Below, piece after piece: positions 32,445-44,489 of a DNA stretch of 64,000 bases. The notes beneath the pieces were generated by a model. It did no database searches. It was not told where the DNA came from and worked only from the letters and a program-made list of their open reading frames with translations. This DNA is from Bimuria novae-zelandiae CBS 107.79 (taxonomy: Eukaryota > Ascomycota > Dothideomycetes > Pleosporales > Didymosphaeriaceae), in contig ML976691.1 in assembly GCA_010015655.1 (NCBI GenBank), forward strand, positions 227,849 through 291,848, written 5' to 3'. Both the position numbers and the translations under genes were made by a program. Position 1 is the stretch's first letter; each line of letters opens with the position of its first letter.

Positions 32445-34578
32445 GTGTTTCGCACCACCCAATGCACGCTACGGGCCAATGCACGCGCTAGTACTTTACC
32501 CCTCAATCAACACCATATTTTCGCTGCCTTATAACTCAACCGATATGGATCCGATTAACGAAGTAATTAAAGAAATTAAATCCCTAGAGTCATGCGAAAC
32601 TTTCTCTTACGCGATAATTACGAAAAAGTATAGTGTTATTTGTACAACGCTGATGCGCCGGCACAAAGGGATTACAGCCTCAAGAACAACACGTATCTCT
32701 AACACCTAAAAGCTTAACCCACAACAAGAGGCAGAGCTTGTAAAGTACATAGAAGGCCTTACAGCTCGTCGGCTATAACCTATAAGGGAGATGGTACGAA
32801 ATTTCGCCTCTGCGATAGTAAAACAAGACGTAGGCTAGAACTAGGTTACCCGATTTATCGCCCGGTATAAGAACAATATTAAATCACACTGGACTGCTAG
32901 AATGGACCGTGACTGACACAGAGCTAATTTAGGGGATAAATATTAGTAATTCTTTTAACTTCTGCATAACAAGATAGAGGAATACAAGATACAGCCTTAG
33001 CACTCGTACAATATAGATAAGAAAGGCTTCCTTACTGGGATCATTAGAAGAAGCAAAAGGATCTTTAGTAAAGTAATATAGGATAGAAAGGAAGTAAGAG
33101 AAGCTCTTTAAGATAGGAATTAAAAGTGGATAACCTTATTAGCATGTATATGTGGTGATAGATCCTCTCTCCCGCCCGGGCTTCTTTTTGCCTCAGCCAA
33201 CTTATCTATCCAATCCTCTTGGGTAGAAGGCGTACGAGCAGGAAAACATGAGGCCTTTATTAGCTTATCTCTAAATAGATAGAGTAACAATGATATAGGC
33301 CTTGCATGGCTAGAACAGGTGTTTGATTAATACACTAAAGAGAAGGCTCAAAAGGATAGACGCGCATAGAGGTTACTTATCTTAGATAGCTATAGATCTC
33401 ACATTATAATAGATTTTATTAACTACTGCAACTAGAATCGAATTCTGCTTATAGTATTTCCTCCTTATTTAACTTATAGGCTTTAACTACTAGATGTAGT
33501 AATATTTAAGCCTCTTTTAACAGACTACTCTAACGCGCTTATAAAACACCTCTATAACGCCTAAGGACTAGTCCTAATAGTTAAAGGAGACTTTTTTTCT
33601 CTATTCTGGCAGGCCTGGACCTCTTCCTTTAGAGAAGAGCTTATTCTTAAAGCTTTTAAGGCCACTAATATATAGCTAACTAACGGAGAGGTTATCCTTA
33701 AGAAATTCATTAAATTAACTCTAGAACCTTAAGATTTACGAGAGAGCTCTACCTTAGTACTTAGTAAAAAGGACTAGTATAAAATCGAAACTATCGTACG
33801 GTCTTAAGTTAAAGATTAGAGTAGTAAAGACGTTTAGAAGCTTTAACGTTTACTCTACTATATCACAGTTTAAAATAACCTCTTTTACACTAAAGTAGAA
33901 GGCCTGCGGCAGGCTGTTTTATTAATAAGGAAATACAAGAAGAAGAGCAAGACTCTTAACCTTTAATAGAGAAAGGAATACTATAGTAGTGCAGTGTTCT
34001 AGTCACCTTTAAAGATAAGGGAGGCCCGGTTTCGTAAGAGGATTAAGAAACAAGAAGAAAAAGAGTAATAATTTAAGAGAGCTCGTATAAAGGCAGAGAA
34101 GGCCTAATAGAAGGTCCTTAAGCTTTAAGAGAAAGAAGAAAGAGAAAGGTTAAAAGTTAAGAAAAAAGAGGAGAGGGAGAGGATTAAGGCTAAGAAATAG
34201 GCTACCTAGGAACGTTAAAGAATTAAGAAAGATAACTCTAAAAAGGCTATATAACCTTCCTAAAAGGGAAAGAGGAAGGCCCTAAAGCCTCTCTTAAAAT
34301 AATAAAAGAAAAAGGCCTAGGTTTAGGTTATTGCAGAGGTTAAGGATGCGGAGACCTAGAATCCTTTACACGTAATCATGACCTGGGGTGGCCGCAATAT
34401 TAAGCTTCCGTTAAAATTTAAATAGTATATCTTTTTCGCAGCAGTTTGTTTAGTTATATAATAAATTATTAGAACAATTCAGCTATCGTGCATGGTTCAG
34501 AAACTCATTGTTGTTGTGAGAGTGATTTGGTGTTCCGCGTGCATTGGCCCGTAGCGTGCATTGGGTGGTGCGAAACAC
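32445..34578 (+). mobile_element. pogo/Fot1-type Tc1-mariner DNA transposon, RIP-degraded
   Basis: 2134 bp element with perfect 43 bp terminal inverted repeats (32445-32487 and 34536-34578, outer end GTGTTTCGCACCACCC), flanked by TA on both sides (32443-32444, 34579-34580), the target duplication of Tc1/mariner elements. It contains a broken transposase. It lies inside the left terminal repeat of the DIRS-like element: removing it plus one TA restores the match to the right repeat. Confidence 0.92.
32545..34385 (+). pseudogene. pogo/Fot1-type transposase, broken
   Basis: An N-terminal psq/CENP-B type helix-turn-helix is readable at 32545-32705 (FSYAIITKKYSVICTTLMRR). Pieces of the DDE_1 domain follow (GIGLAWLEQ-like and LLILDSYRSH near 33285-33415, FPPY near 33465, then the FWQAWTSSFREE helix near 33605). 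A Lys/Glu-rich tail runs to about 34330. There are many in-frame TAG/TAA codons, mostly where CAG/CAA/TGG is expected: RIP damage. Confidence 0.85.
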
Positions 34579-34580
34579 TA

Positions 34581-34604
34581 GCTCAATGAACAAACAGGTT
34601 CAAT
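34581..34604 (+). repeat. Left inverted terminal repeat of the DIRS-like element, inner 24 bp
   Basis: GCTCAATGAACAAACAGG and the following TTCAAT match 52407-52430 in reverse complement exactly. Confidence 0.9.
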
Positions 34605-34989
34605 GAACACGACAACCACCTTTCTGCCCAGCGCCATCGAAACACGCCCTTTTTACATTGAAAAAATTGCCAAAAGTTGAGAAGGAGGTCTCCTAGTACA
34701 CGCGCGAGTGCCGGATTATCGAAAAGGCGGTGGTGGAGTTACCCCAATTAGCAGCGTTAATTATTTTAAAAAATCTATTATTAGCCTACAAAAACCTAGA
34801 CGCAATTACTTAGTAACTAAATATAAACTTATAGCTAAAAAAGATTTTTTAGTATAATAAAGACTTCCTATTTTATAACTTCCTACTTAGTCTAGGACCC
34901 AAAGTAGATAATAGATAAAGATAAATATATTATCTCTCTTATTTTATAGGTAACTTAGTTAATAACTAAATATATCTTAACGAGACTAT

Positions 34990-35310
34990 ACTATACTATA
35001 CTATAGTAAAAGATATTTTTAAGCTAGTATGCCACGCAGGTAAAAGAGCCTCCTTATTAAAAAAAAAGACTTTAAAGACGCCTTTAAAATAATACTAGTA
35101 GTAAGACTAGTTTTACTATAAGAACTACCTCTCCTTTAGCCTACGTATAGCACTCTTTCTATTTAACTTATTTATAAAAGGCTTCTATTAGGTGCTCTAG
35201 TTATACCTTAAACAGAAATATATTATATACTATTTAGATGACTTTATATACATCTTTAAGTCTTTAGCAATACTAGTAAAGGAAATACTTTAATTAATTA
35301 ATTAATTAAT
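34990..35310 (+). pseudogene. Reverse transcriptase fragment of the DIRS-like element
   Basis: Readable segments include LIKKKDFKDAFK (palm strand with the first Asp, near 35060), LFLFNLFIKGF (near 35155) and the catalytic YYLDDF box at about 35236-35253. The LFNLFxKG...YLDDF spacing is that of YR-retrotransposon (DIRS/Ngaro) reverse transcriptases and differs from the gypsy form seen elsewhere here. Several TAG/TAA codons interrupt it. Confidence 0.7.
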
Positions 35311-35334
35311 AAAAATTATAATATTGTTGAATGG

Positions 35335-35579
35335 GCTATACTAAGCCAAGCATATCGCGATATGATAGGGCTAGATAGTTGTACGATGGTACGGGTGAGA
35401 AAAGGGTCTGGTATTCAAGTCTTGTCTGTCTATTCTACGTACGGAGGAAAGGGGATTATAAGGATTGATGCTCGCGCACGGTGACTATGGTTTGTGCCTT
35501 TGCCTGTGCGGTATTACATAACCATTGTCACCTGTCTTAAGACATCGCATTAGGTAGCTGCCCGTACTGCGTACGGACA
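35335..35579. mobile_element. Solo LTR 1
   Basis: 245 bp beginning TGTTGAATGG and ending GTACGGACA, flanked by a perfect 5 bp duplication AATAT (35330-35334 and 35580-35584). It is noticeably more GC-rich than its surroundings and shows little RIP. No internal retrotransposon sequence remains. Confidence 0.85.
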
Positions 35580-35644
35580 AATATAATTATAAACGTACTA
35601 GGCTTATGCTATAATAGTACTAAAGATATAATAGGCACTACTAT

Positions 35645-36121
35645 TGTTACGAGCTCAGGAAACCCGGATAGTGGCACAACCACAGACGAGGATGAATGGG
35701 GGGAGGCAGATAAGGTTGTACTATAGCTAGCCCGTGAGGACTCGCGGGGTCGCTTATGTTAGCCAGGGTCACGTGACTCTGATCCGACAGTAGCTCTGGA
35801 TTAAGGTGATCCGCCAAGAGCTTCGAACTACGGTGATCCGCTAAGGGGGCCAGATCACCTAGAGATAGAGGAAGAAATAGACTAGTATATAGTGTAGTAG
35901 ATTCTCCTATGTTATTTCCTTTTTTATAGTTAACTTACATATCTTCTATGCGAGTACGTTCTCCTATATAGACTAATAGTTATCTTACTTTATTATAAAA
36001 TTAAATTATCTAGCCTCGCGCTAAGTGTCGCATTAATTTATACTACTAAATAATTTATAAAGTACTATAATACTTTATTACTTTAATTTAAATTAGAATA
36101 AAGTGTAAGCGCTTTATAACA
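35645..36121 (+). repeat. 5' LTR of gypsy copy A
   Basis: 477 bp, aligned by eye along its whole length with 42533-42999. The differences are mostly transitions, as expected from RIP. Confidence 0.9.
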
Positions 36122-36207
36122 CTTTAACTACCTTATAGTATAATAGTAAGACCTAGTTTGAGCACCGTAGTCTTAGCACCTAAGGAAAAGACCCTAAAAA
36201 AGATAAT

Positions 36208-36430
36208 TGTAATGAGGTAAGCGCCCCGCTTACTAAGCCAATACTATGTGACTTCCTCACTTGCACCAAAAGGTACGCACGAGTATACTTAAGCCAAGTA
36301 TTACTCGTATAGTATAATATATATAGGATATGCTAGGGTCAGCCACTAGCGCTAGTGTTTGATCCTAGCCTAGCCGGAACCTCTATAAGCGAGAGAAGGC
36401 CACGTGTTCGACCGTGCCTACCTCGTTACA
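36208..36430. mobile_element. Solo LTR 2, inserted in gypsy copy A
   Basis: 223 bp starting TGTAATGAGGTA and ending TACCTCGTTACA (long inverted ends), flanked by a perfect 5 bp duplication ATAAT (36203-36207, 36431-36435). It lies 86 bp downstream of the 5' LTR of copy A, so it inserted after copy A. Confidence 0.85.
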
Positions 36431-36439
36431 ATAATTATT

Positions 36440-39400
36440 AAATAAGTAGCTTAAATAGCTTAGCTATAAGAAATTATTAACTAAATAAGTAAGAAGATAA
36501 GTAAATAGGAAAATATAAAATATTAATTAAAGGTCTTAAAGCCTAAACCCTACTCTAGAAAGGGCTACCGAGGAACGTTCTTAATCTAAATAAAACTATT
36601 TATCTACTATAACTTAGGAAAGTTTAACACGGAATAAGACAAGATCCTAGTTACCTATATAAATATATAGGATAAAGTAGCTATATAAGCTAGGCTAATA
36701 ATTAATAACTTCCTTAAGTATAGTAAACTAAAAGATTATAATTTAAACGCTACTAAAAACACCTTTAAAGACTAAGAATCCTTTTATAAGGCTATAAAAG
36801 GAATATTTAGCATAATTAATAAAAAATATTAGGCTAAAATGCGCTTTTAATGTCTACGCTAAAAGAAATTAGTAGTACTCTATACTTTAAAATTTAAATA
36901 GATAGTAGCGGAACTTAATAGATAGAGGGAAGCCCTACTTATAATTACCTACTATAATAGGCTAAAGGAGTTAGTTAAAAATAAATTAGTCTACTAAGGA
37001 AAAGTAGATAACTTAGAAGAACTTATTAATAATGCTATTAAAATAGATAATTGCTTATACGAGCGAAAGCTAGAGAAGCAGCATAGTACCTAACTACTTT
37101 CTAGGAAGGAAAACAGCACCAGGCCTACAGGAAAGGACTAAGACGGAGACGTTATTATAACTAATAAAGCCCGATGGTACAGAAAAAAGAACGGCAAGGG
37201 GAAACAGCCGTATAAGTTAAAGAAGGCTTACTAAGGCAGAAGTGGCATCTCGCAAGAAAAGCGAGAACGGAGGTTTAAGGACAAAGCCTGCCTCTAATGT
37301 GGCAAGCAAGGCCACTTCGCCAAAGACTACAAAGGTTAGGAGACTAAGGTTAATACGACTAACCTCCTACAAGTAGCTATGGCCACTCTCACACTGGCAA
37401 AAGCCGACGAAGTGGATCTCACGCAGGAGATCCCGGAACTAATAAAGGAAGAGGAGGAACGGAAAACCCTCCCTGAATATTAGATCTTCCAGCAATTAGC
37501 AGACGATACCTGCTAGATGTGCAGCAGTACGCTACACTAGTCGTCCCAGTGTGAGGCAAAGGTAATCGTCCAAGGAGCACACGCATGGGACGCCTATTGG
37601 CTAGCGGAGAAGCTACAAGGGCGCCCGAAGCAGTACCCACGCCAGGTCACGATACAAGAACGACACGAGTATGCCAAGTGGTGGCAATGCACACGTAAAG
37701 GATGCCAATAGCACTCTAAGGCTAGGCTTAGGGCCTCCTATTTTCTAGGAGGTTTAGAATACTATAAGCTAAAAAAGAGCTAGTGCAGCGTACCTAATAA
37801 CTACTATAAGTACTTTTTAGCCTATTAAACTAAGTACTATAAATAGAATAGCTAGCACTAATATTTTAATATTACCTATAAGCTATATAGATAATAGAAG
37901 TTTAAGACAGGCTAGTTCTTTTAAGGTTTAGACCCCTAGGACACTAGCATAATAATAGGAAGCACGCAGCTAGGAAAAGACGTAGACTACTTAATAATTA
38001 AATAAAATTAATATAACTTATAGTGCTTTATATACTTAAGTCTATAAAAGGAGGTAGCTTCCTTTAATAGTTACTTAGGACATAGTATATTAGCCTAGAA
38101 TAAATGCCTTACTCTAAATTGCCCGCAACATAGGAATTAGGGAGTATATAAGCTTAATAGGATTAAAAAGACTTACGCCCTATATTAATAGCGATATAAG
38201 TAGTATAGAATTAAGAAAGTTTTAAAGCTAGCCTAACTTAAGGGTTAGATTTAGGAGGTAGAAGCCTTATAAGGGGTCTAAAACAAGTTAGAAGACTTAA
38301 AAAACTAGATTATTACTAAGTAATAAGCCACACTAGTAATAGTGCAATTATTATAGCTTATTAAGTAGATACTTACTAAGTTAAGAAACGCTTAATTAAG
38401 AATATTATAGTGCACGGGTATTATATTATAGTACTTATTAACTTAAGAGTAGACGCGTGTCTAATTACCCTATAAGTAGTTAAAAAATATAATATACTAT
38501 ATTATAATAAGAGGACACCGCTATAGATAGGACTTATAGACAGGATCTAGTTATAAGGATATAGTAATAGTTGGCTATAGCTCGAGACAGCGCTAGTACA
38601 AGTTAATATAAAAGGCCTAAAGAGCTAACATATTTTTACTATTATATAGATAGGAGATATTAAAGCTATCGTAAGATATAAATAGCTAAAATAATATAAT
38701 TGATAAATAGACTAGATTAAACGAACGATCCTTCCCTAAAATCTACTAGTAATAGCTTAGGCGAGCCCTAGCGGAAGGGAAACTCTCTAGAAACCTTAGG
38801 CAAGAAAGGGGAACTAACTATCTAAAATATAAGAAATATTAGTATATAAGATAGACAGGATTTTATAGTAACACCTAGGACAGGTGCACTATATATAGGT
38901 CTAGGAGGCTAAAATAGTCCCTAACGACCTAGGTCTGCTAGAAAAATATAAGGAATTTATAGACCTATTTAAGGAGCACAACAAGGCTATCCTGCCTAAA
39001 TATAAGGAGTAGGATTATAAGATACTACTAGTAGAAAAAGCTAAGCTATAGCTAGAGCGCCTAAGGCCCCTTATTTATAAATAAGAAAAAGAGTTAAAAG
39101 AGCTAATATAGAAGAATCTACGCTCTAAGAAGTAGAGACCTAGTTAAAGTCCTATAGCCTTTTCTATACTCTTTATTCGCAAAAAGGATAGCAGGCTATA
39201 ACTCTATATAAATTATAGATAACTAAATCCCGTTATAATTAAAAATCGCTACCTATTACCCCTAATAATAGAGCTTATAGATCGACTCCAAGGAGCTAAG
39301 TAGTTTATAAAATTTAACGTCTAAAATAGATTCTATAAGATTTAAATTATAAAAGGCTATAAATTGAAAATAGCTTTCCGCACGCGATATAGGCTTTTTA

Positions 39401-41880
39401 AATATATAATTATACTAATAGGGCTAACTAACGCACTAGTAACCTTCTAGGAACTTATAAATTAAGTATTATATAAATACTTAGACGTATTTTGCACGGC
39501 ATACCCTAATAACTTATTAATATACTTAAGTAGAATACTAGAAGAACATAAGAAACATATTTATAAAGTATTATAAAAGTTATAAGAATATAGATTACTC
39601 CTACACCTTAAGAAATATAAATTCTACGTTACGGAAATAGAATATCTAGGATTTGTAATATCTTAGGAAGGTGTTAAAATAGACCCGAAGAAGATTATAA
39701 TAATAGAAAAATAGCTACTACTAGAATTAGTAAAAGATATTTAATTTTTTTTAGGCTTTACTAACTTCTATTATAAATTTAATAGGAACTATTCTAAGGT
39801 TACCGCTTTACTAATAGAACTTACGAAGTTAGGAAAATAGCGACCTCTATAGGAGGTAAAGAAAAAAGCCTTTAAATAGCTAAAGCGCCTATTCTTAACG
39901 GCACCCCTACTATAAATATACGACCTAGAACGATAACATTACATCTACATAGACGCATCAGATTATACGCTAGGGGCCGTACTACTATAAAAATATAATA
40001 ATAAGAAGTAGAAACCAGTCTTTTATTACGCAAGAAAGCTTTTAGGAGTAAAGCTTAACTATAGGATCTATAATAAAAAACTACTAGTAATTATTAACTA
40101 TTTTAAGTAATAGAAAGTATAACTAAAAGGAGCTAAATACTAAATAAAGGCGTTTTTTAATTATTTTAAGCTTACGCGCTTTATAACGACTAAAAAGCTT
40201 AATTAATAATAGGCTAGATAGTTAGAATAAATAGTAGAATTTAACTTTTATATTACGTATCTACTAAGAAACGTAAACGCTATAGCAAACATATTTAGTA
40301 AATAATTAAATCTTGTAGAAGAGGATAATAGTAGTAACTATATCGCAATCTTAACCTACGCGAAGGACGGAACCCTTCGCTATAATAAGATATAGCTTAC
40401 GCCAGCACTAGAGGTGCGACGCGCAGACTTTACCTATTACAGGCTAGCTATAGATAGGATATAGGACTATAATAGGCTTATAAATAAGGACTACTAAGCG
40501 TACGACCTTTACTAAACCACAAGATTAATAGCACGAGACTATTAAAACTATATCTAAATTAGTAAGTAAATAGCTCTGTTGCTAATTAAGAAGCTACACG
40601 AAGATAAGGACTAAGAATACCTAAAAATTACTAAAATAACGCGTTAAATCGCGAATAAATATACTATCTTTAGGCTACGCTGGGCGGTATAAAAGGTTTT
40701 AGGCAACTATTTAGCCTGTTATAAAAATAAGCCTAAGAGATATAAGCCTTATAGCCTCTTATAGTTACTATAGCCACCCCTAAGACTATAGTCTAGTGTA
40801 ACTATAGACTTTATCGTAAAGCTACTAGCATTACTAACACTAAAAAATAAGGACCCCTATAACTTAATCTTAGTTATAATCTATTAACTTACTAAAGAGT
40901 TAAGGTTTATGCTAATTAGGGAAGCTATATTAGCAAAGGAATTAGTTTATATAGTAGAATAAGAACTAATATTATAGGTTAGATAACTAGATAAGTTTAT
41001 TACAAATAGGGCTAGAATATTTACATTATTATATTAGACTACGTTTATAGCTAAATTAGGAATTAAGCATAAGCTTATAACGAGCTTCTATCTTAAAATA
41101 GATAGCTAAATAGAGCAAACAAACTAGATATTAGAATAATACCTCTAGATATATATAAATAAGCTTTAAAATAATTAGGTAGAGCTATTACTAATAGCTT
41201 AACTAGCATACAATAGCGCAAGATTAGTAACTATAGGGTACTTACTATACTATACTAACTACAGGTGTGAGCCCACGACTTACTAGGACCTATTAAATAT
41301 CTAAAGCGTTATAAAGAACGTAGCTAATAAAGCCAAATTTATGTAGGATTTACATAAGACACTACGCTAGAATATTATATAACGTAATAAGTAAATAGTA
41401 AAATAAGTAAATAAAAAAGGATTAAGAGACTAACTTTTAAAAAGGGGGATAAAGTCCTCCTCTTGTAAAATTTTTTTAAGATAATAAGCCTAAGTAAAAA
41501 ACTAGATAACCTTTATAAAGGACTATTTAAGGTCTAAAAGGTTAGAGGTCTAGTAAATTTTAAACTATAGTTACTTATAGACACACGTATACACCTAGTT
41601 TTCTATAAATTCTTATTAGAACTAGCACTACTAGACGCCGAACTAAAATATAACTTAAACTTAAGGATAAGGAATATAAGGTTAAAGTAATTAGAGGCCT
41701 ATAAAAGATTAGACGTTAGTATAAATACCTGGTAAAGTGGGAAGGATAGCTAAAGAACCATAACACGTAGGAACTAATGCAGAACCTCACGAACTACAAG
41801 ATAGCGCTAGAAAAGTTCCACGCGGAGCATCCAAGAGTCCCGCGACTAGATTAGCTAAGAACTTAGAAAAGTCAAAAGAC
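36440..41880 (+). pseudogene. gag-pol of gypsy copy A, broken
   Basis: Gag with a CCHC zinc knuckle at 37286-37330 (the last Cys is now Tyr and one internal codon is TAA). RT/RNase H lie around 39290-40110: the metal-binding box reads YPNN in place of the usual YxDD, and the RNase H start has DASD near 39955. Integrase remnants run from about 40600 to 41350. A chromodomain-like segment (YLVKWEG) lies near 41730-41830. Dozens of stops, nearly all RIP-type. A patch at 37380-37700 is much less mutated than the rest. Confidence 0.85.
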
Positions 41881-41918
41881 GCAGAAGGGTTAAAAGGAGT
41901 AAATAAGTTAGCCTATAA

Positions 41919-42383
41919 CTAGCCTAAGTTAGATATAGGTAGTAATAGTAAAGATAGAATAAGAGCGCCAGCGTCTATACTTTTAAAAGAAAAAAGCTCT
42001 AGGATCCTAGCTTTACGCTCTAAACGCTTTAACTTTTTTATTAACGTAATTTCTTCTAGCTTATAATAACGTTCCTTTTTTTAAATATTAAATAACTTTT
42101 ATTCTCTTTAAGCTAGTTCCTCCTTTAAGCAAAAAATATTACCTTAAAAATAGTATTATTTTACCTTTATCTTTTAACGCTTAGTCTGCGTTAGAACTAA
42201 GCTATACTAAACTTTCGCCTAAATATAGTAAGCGTAAAAGCTAGTAAATAACTTTATTACGCACTTTAGCCCCTTCTCTTTATAACGCCTATATAAAGTT
42301 AGTATCTTAACGTTTACGTCTAGAATAGCCTTTATCTAGTCCTAGCGGCGTTAGTTAAAAGACGTTATTAGGACTTTAGGCAT
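41919..42383 (-). pseudogene. Antisense frame of gypsy copy A with Zn2Cys6-like spacing
   Basis: 155-codon frame on the minus strand between the chromodomain and the 3' LTR. It starts at ATG 42383 and ends at a TAG at 41919, interrupted only by RIP-type TAG/TAA. Between 42293 and 42204, one TGC and five TAY codons fall exactly at the spacing C-x2-C-x6-C-x8-C-x2-C-x6-C. TGY to TAY is the RIP change on this strand. It is homologous to 50086-50535 in copy B (same position, start context and last codons). Confidence 0.6.
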
Positions 42384-42532
42384 AGTTAGGCAGGCAATAA
42401 AAAGGACATAAGGCAGACTTATAATAGGGGCCTTAATTGCTACTTATACGCGCGCACGCTAGCGCCGCTATATAATTATAAAATAATAAGTATTAAGATA
42501 ATTACCTTAAGAGGGAGGATAATGTTATAAGC

Positions 42533-42999
42533 TTAGGAAACCTAAATAGTAGCATAACTATAGATAAGGATAAATAGGAGGAGGCAGATAAGGTTATACT
42601 ATAGCTAGCCCGTAAGGACTTATAGGGTTGCTTATATTAGCTAAAATTACATAACTCTAATCTAATAGTAGCTCTAGATTAAGATAATCCGCCAAGAGCT
42701 TTAAACCACGGTAATCCGCCAAGAGGGCTAGATTACCCAGAGACAGAGGAAGAAATAGACTAGTATATAGTATAGTAAATTCTCCTATGTTATTTCCTTC
42801 CTTATAGTTAACTTATATATCTTCTGTGCGAGTACGTTCTCCTATATAAACTAATAGTTATCTTACTTTATTATAAAATTAAATTATCTAGCCTCGAGCT
42901 AAGTGTCGTATTAACTTATACTACTAAATAATTTATAAAGCACTATAATACCTTACCGCCCTAACCTAGATCGGAACAAGGTGTGAGCGCCTCATAACA
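42533..42999 (+). repeat. 3' LTR of gypsy copy A
   Basis: 467 bp partner of the 5' LTR, preceded by the polypurine tract. Confidence 0.9.
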
Positions 43000-43004
43000 A
43001 CTAT

Positions 43005-43990
43005 AAAGGGCTTAAAAGTTAAAATTAATATAATTTCTATAATAGCTTACCTTTCTAAAAGATAACTTAATAAGGTAATTTAGCTAGTCTTAATAGCACT
43101 TAGTAATAGCAGATTTATATTACTATAAGCCTATAAGATAGCTAAATTCCTTAGCTTTTATAGCTAGGTTATTACGCTAAGGCGTACGTTTTTAAAATAA
43201 TTATAAGATTATATAGTTATATTCGCGAAGGTTAGAAGCTTCCGCCTACTTACTAAAGGTATAACTAAAGATTTAACTTAGCAGAGAGACCTGCTACTAT
43301 AGTTTAATAAAATATAATTATTTAATAACGCTAGCTATCTTGTCTATTATCTTTTTACTAACGTATTAAATAAAGCAATAGGCGCCTTTTAGTATATAAG
43401 TAATCCTATATAAGGGGACTAGTAGGTTTTATTTAAAAAATGTACTATAATAGCACGCCTTTTTATATAAACGTAAGTAAGATAAACAAAGTCTTTAAAT
43501 AAACGTACTAAAGTTTCGCGTAATTAAGCTAGCCTTTAAGCTTTAGGGCGTAAACTAGGCACATAGCACGGTAATTATCTATATAGATAACACAACGGCA
43601 GAGGCCAGCCTAAAGGATGGAACCACCTAAAGACAGGCCTCTATAAACTACCTCCGCGAAATCCTTATACAGGCTACAGCAATAGACGTTACCCTATACT
43701 TACGATAAATTATAACGAGGGATAATACTTTTGCTAATACTTTATGATAATTTCACTAGCCTCTTATAGCTAATATTACTAAAAACTAGTAGATACCCTT
43801 CTTATTAAACTACTTTTAAAGTTTATTAAGTTTATATAACTAATAACTAAGTTGTACTTGTACGCTAAGCTACTATAGGCAGGCCTTAAGCTTGATATAA
43901 AATAAAACTATAACTTAGTAATTAAGTCTTATAAGTAGTTCTACGCGCTATATAATTTTTTAAAATAGCTAATAACGCGCACTAGCCTTA
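43005..43990 (+). pseudogene. RNase H and recombinase N-terminus of the DIRS-like element
   Basis: Resumes the outer element after copy A. An RNase H-like stretch with an Asp-containing strand (DNTTAEA, or its RIP form, near 43590-43610) is followed by LRxITTRDNTFADTL near 43705-43745, the usual C-terminal Asp helix of YR-element RNase H. Then come the first helices of a SAM-like core-binding domain (KSYKQFYALYNF near 43925-43960) of a tyrosine recombinase, cut at 43990 by copy B. Confidence 0.65.
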
Positions 43991-44488
43991 TGTTACGATT
44001 ACAAACCATATAGGAATAAGAAGACTAGATAATTACGCTAAAGAAGTAATTATTAGTAAAATAACTAGGTTACGGAAATACACGAAGACGCGGGGTAGCT
44101 TAGGTTAGTAGTCACGTAATGTAGTCCCGCCTAAGCGAGAAGTCCAAGGGACTACGAAAGTCTAAGAGACTACAAAGGCTTAGTAGGACTATAATAGTAA
44201 TTTAGAGAATAGTAAGGACTATAATAGATAGTATATAGTCTAATAATTTCTCTATACTTCTCCTACTCCTAGTAGTTAACTTAATGTACTATAAGTATAT
44301 CTTTTGTAACAAGATTAGTAAATCTCCTAGTTAGTTATTTTATAGTTTATTATAAAATTAGATTATTTTTAAAACCTACCTTATAATTATTTTTAGCTTT
44401 TAATTACTAAATATCTGTAAGACACTTCTCCCTTGGCCTATTCTCTCTTAACCTAGACTAGGCTTAGGTACGTAGAATCCTTATAACA
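43991..44488 (+). repeat. 5' LTR of gypsy copy B
   Basis: 498 bp, starts TGTTACGATTAC, ends TATAACA. It contains two copies of an 18 bp unit (around AAGTCCAAGGGACTAC) at 44139-44174. Confidence 0.9.
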
Positions 44489-44489
44489 C

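Larger units (their letters stand above)
35645..42999 (+). mobile_element. Ty3/gypsy LTR retrotransposon copy A (chromovirus), RIP-degraded
   Basis: 7355 bp with LTRs at 35645-36121 and 42533-42999 and a perfect 5 bp target duplication ACTAT (35640-35644, 43000-43004). The LTRs start TGTTA and end TAACA. A polypurine tract (AAGAGGGAGGA) precedes the 3' LTR. The order gag, protease/RT/RNase H, integrase, chromodomain is discernible on the plus strand, followed by an antisense frame. A second solo LTR sits near the 5' end. Confidence 0.93.
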
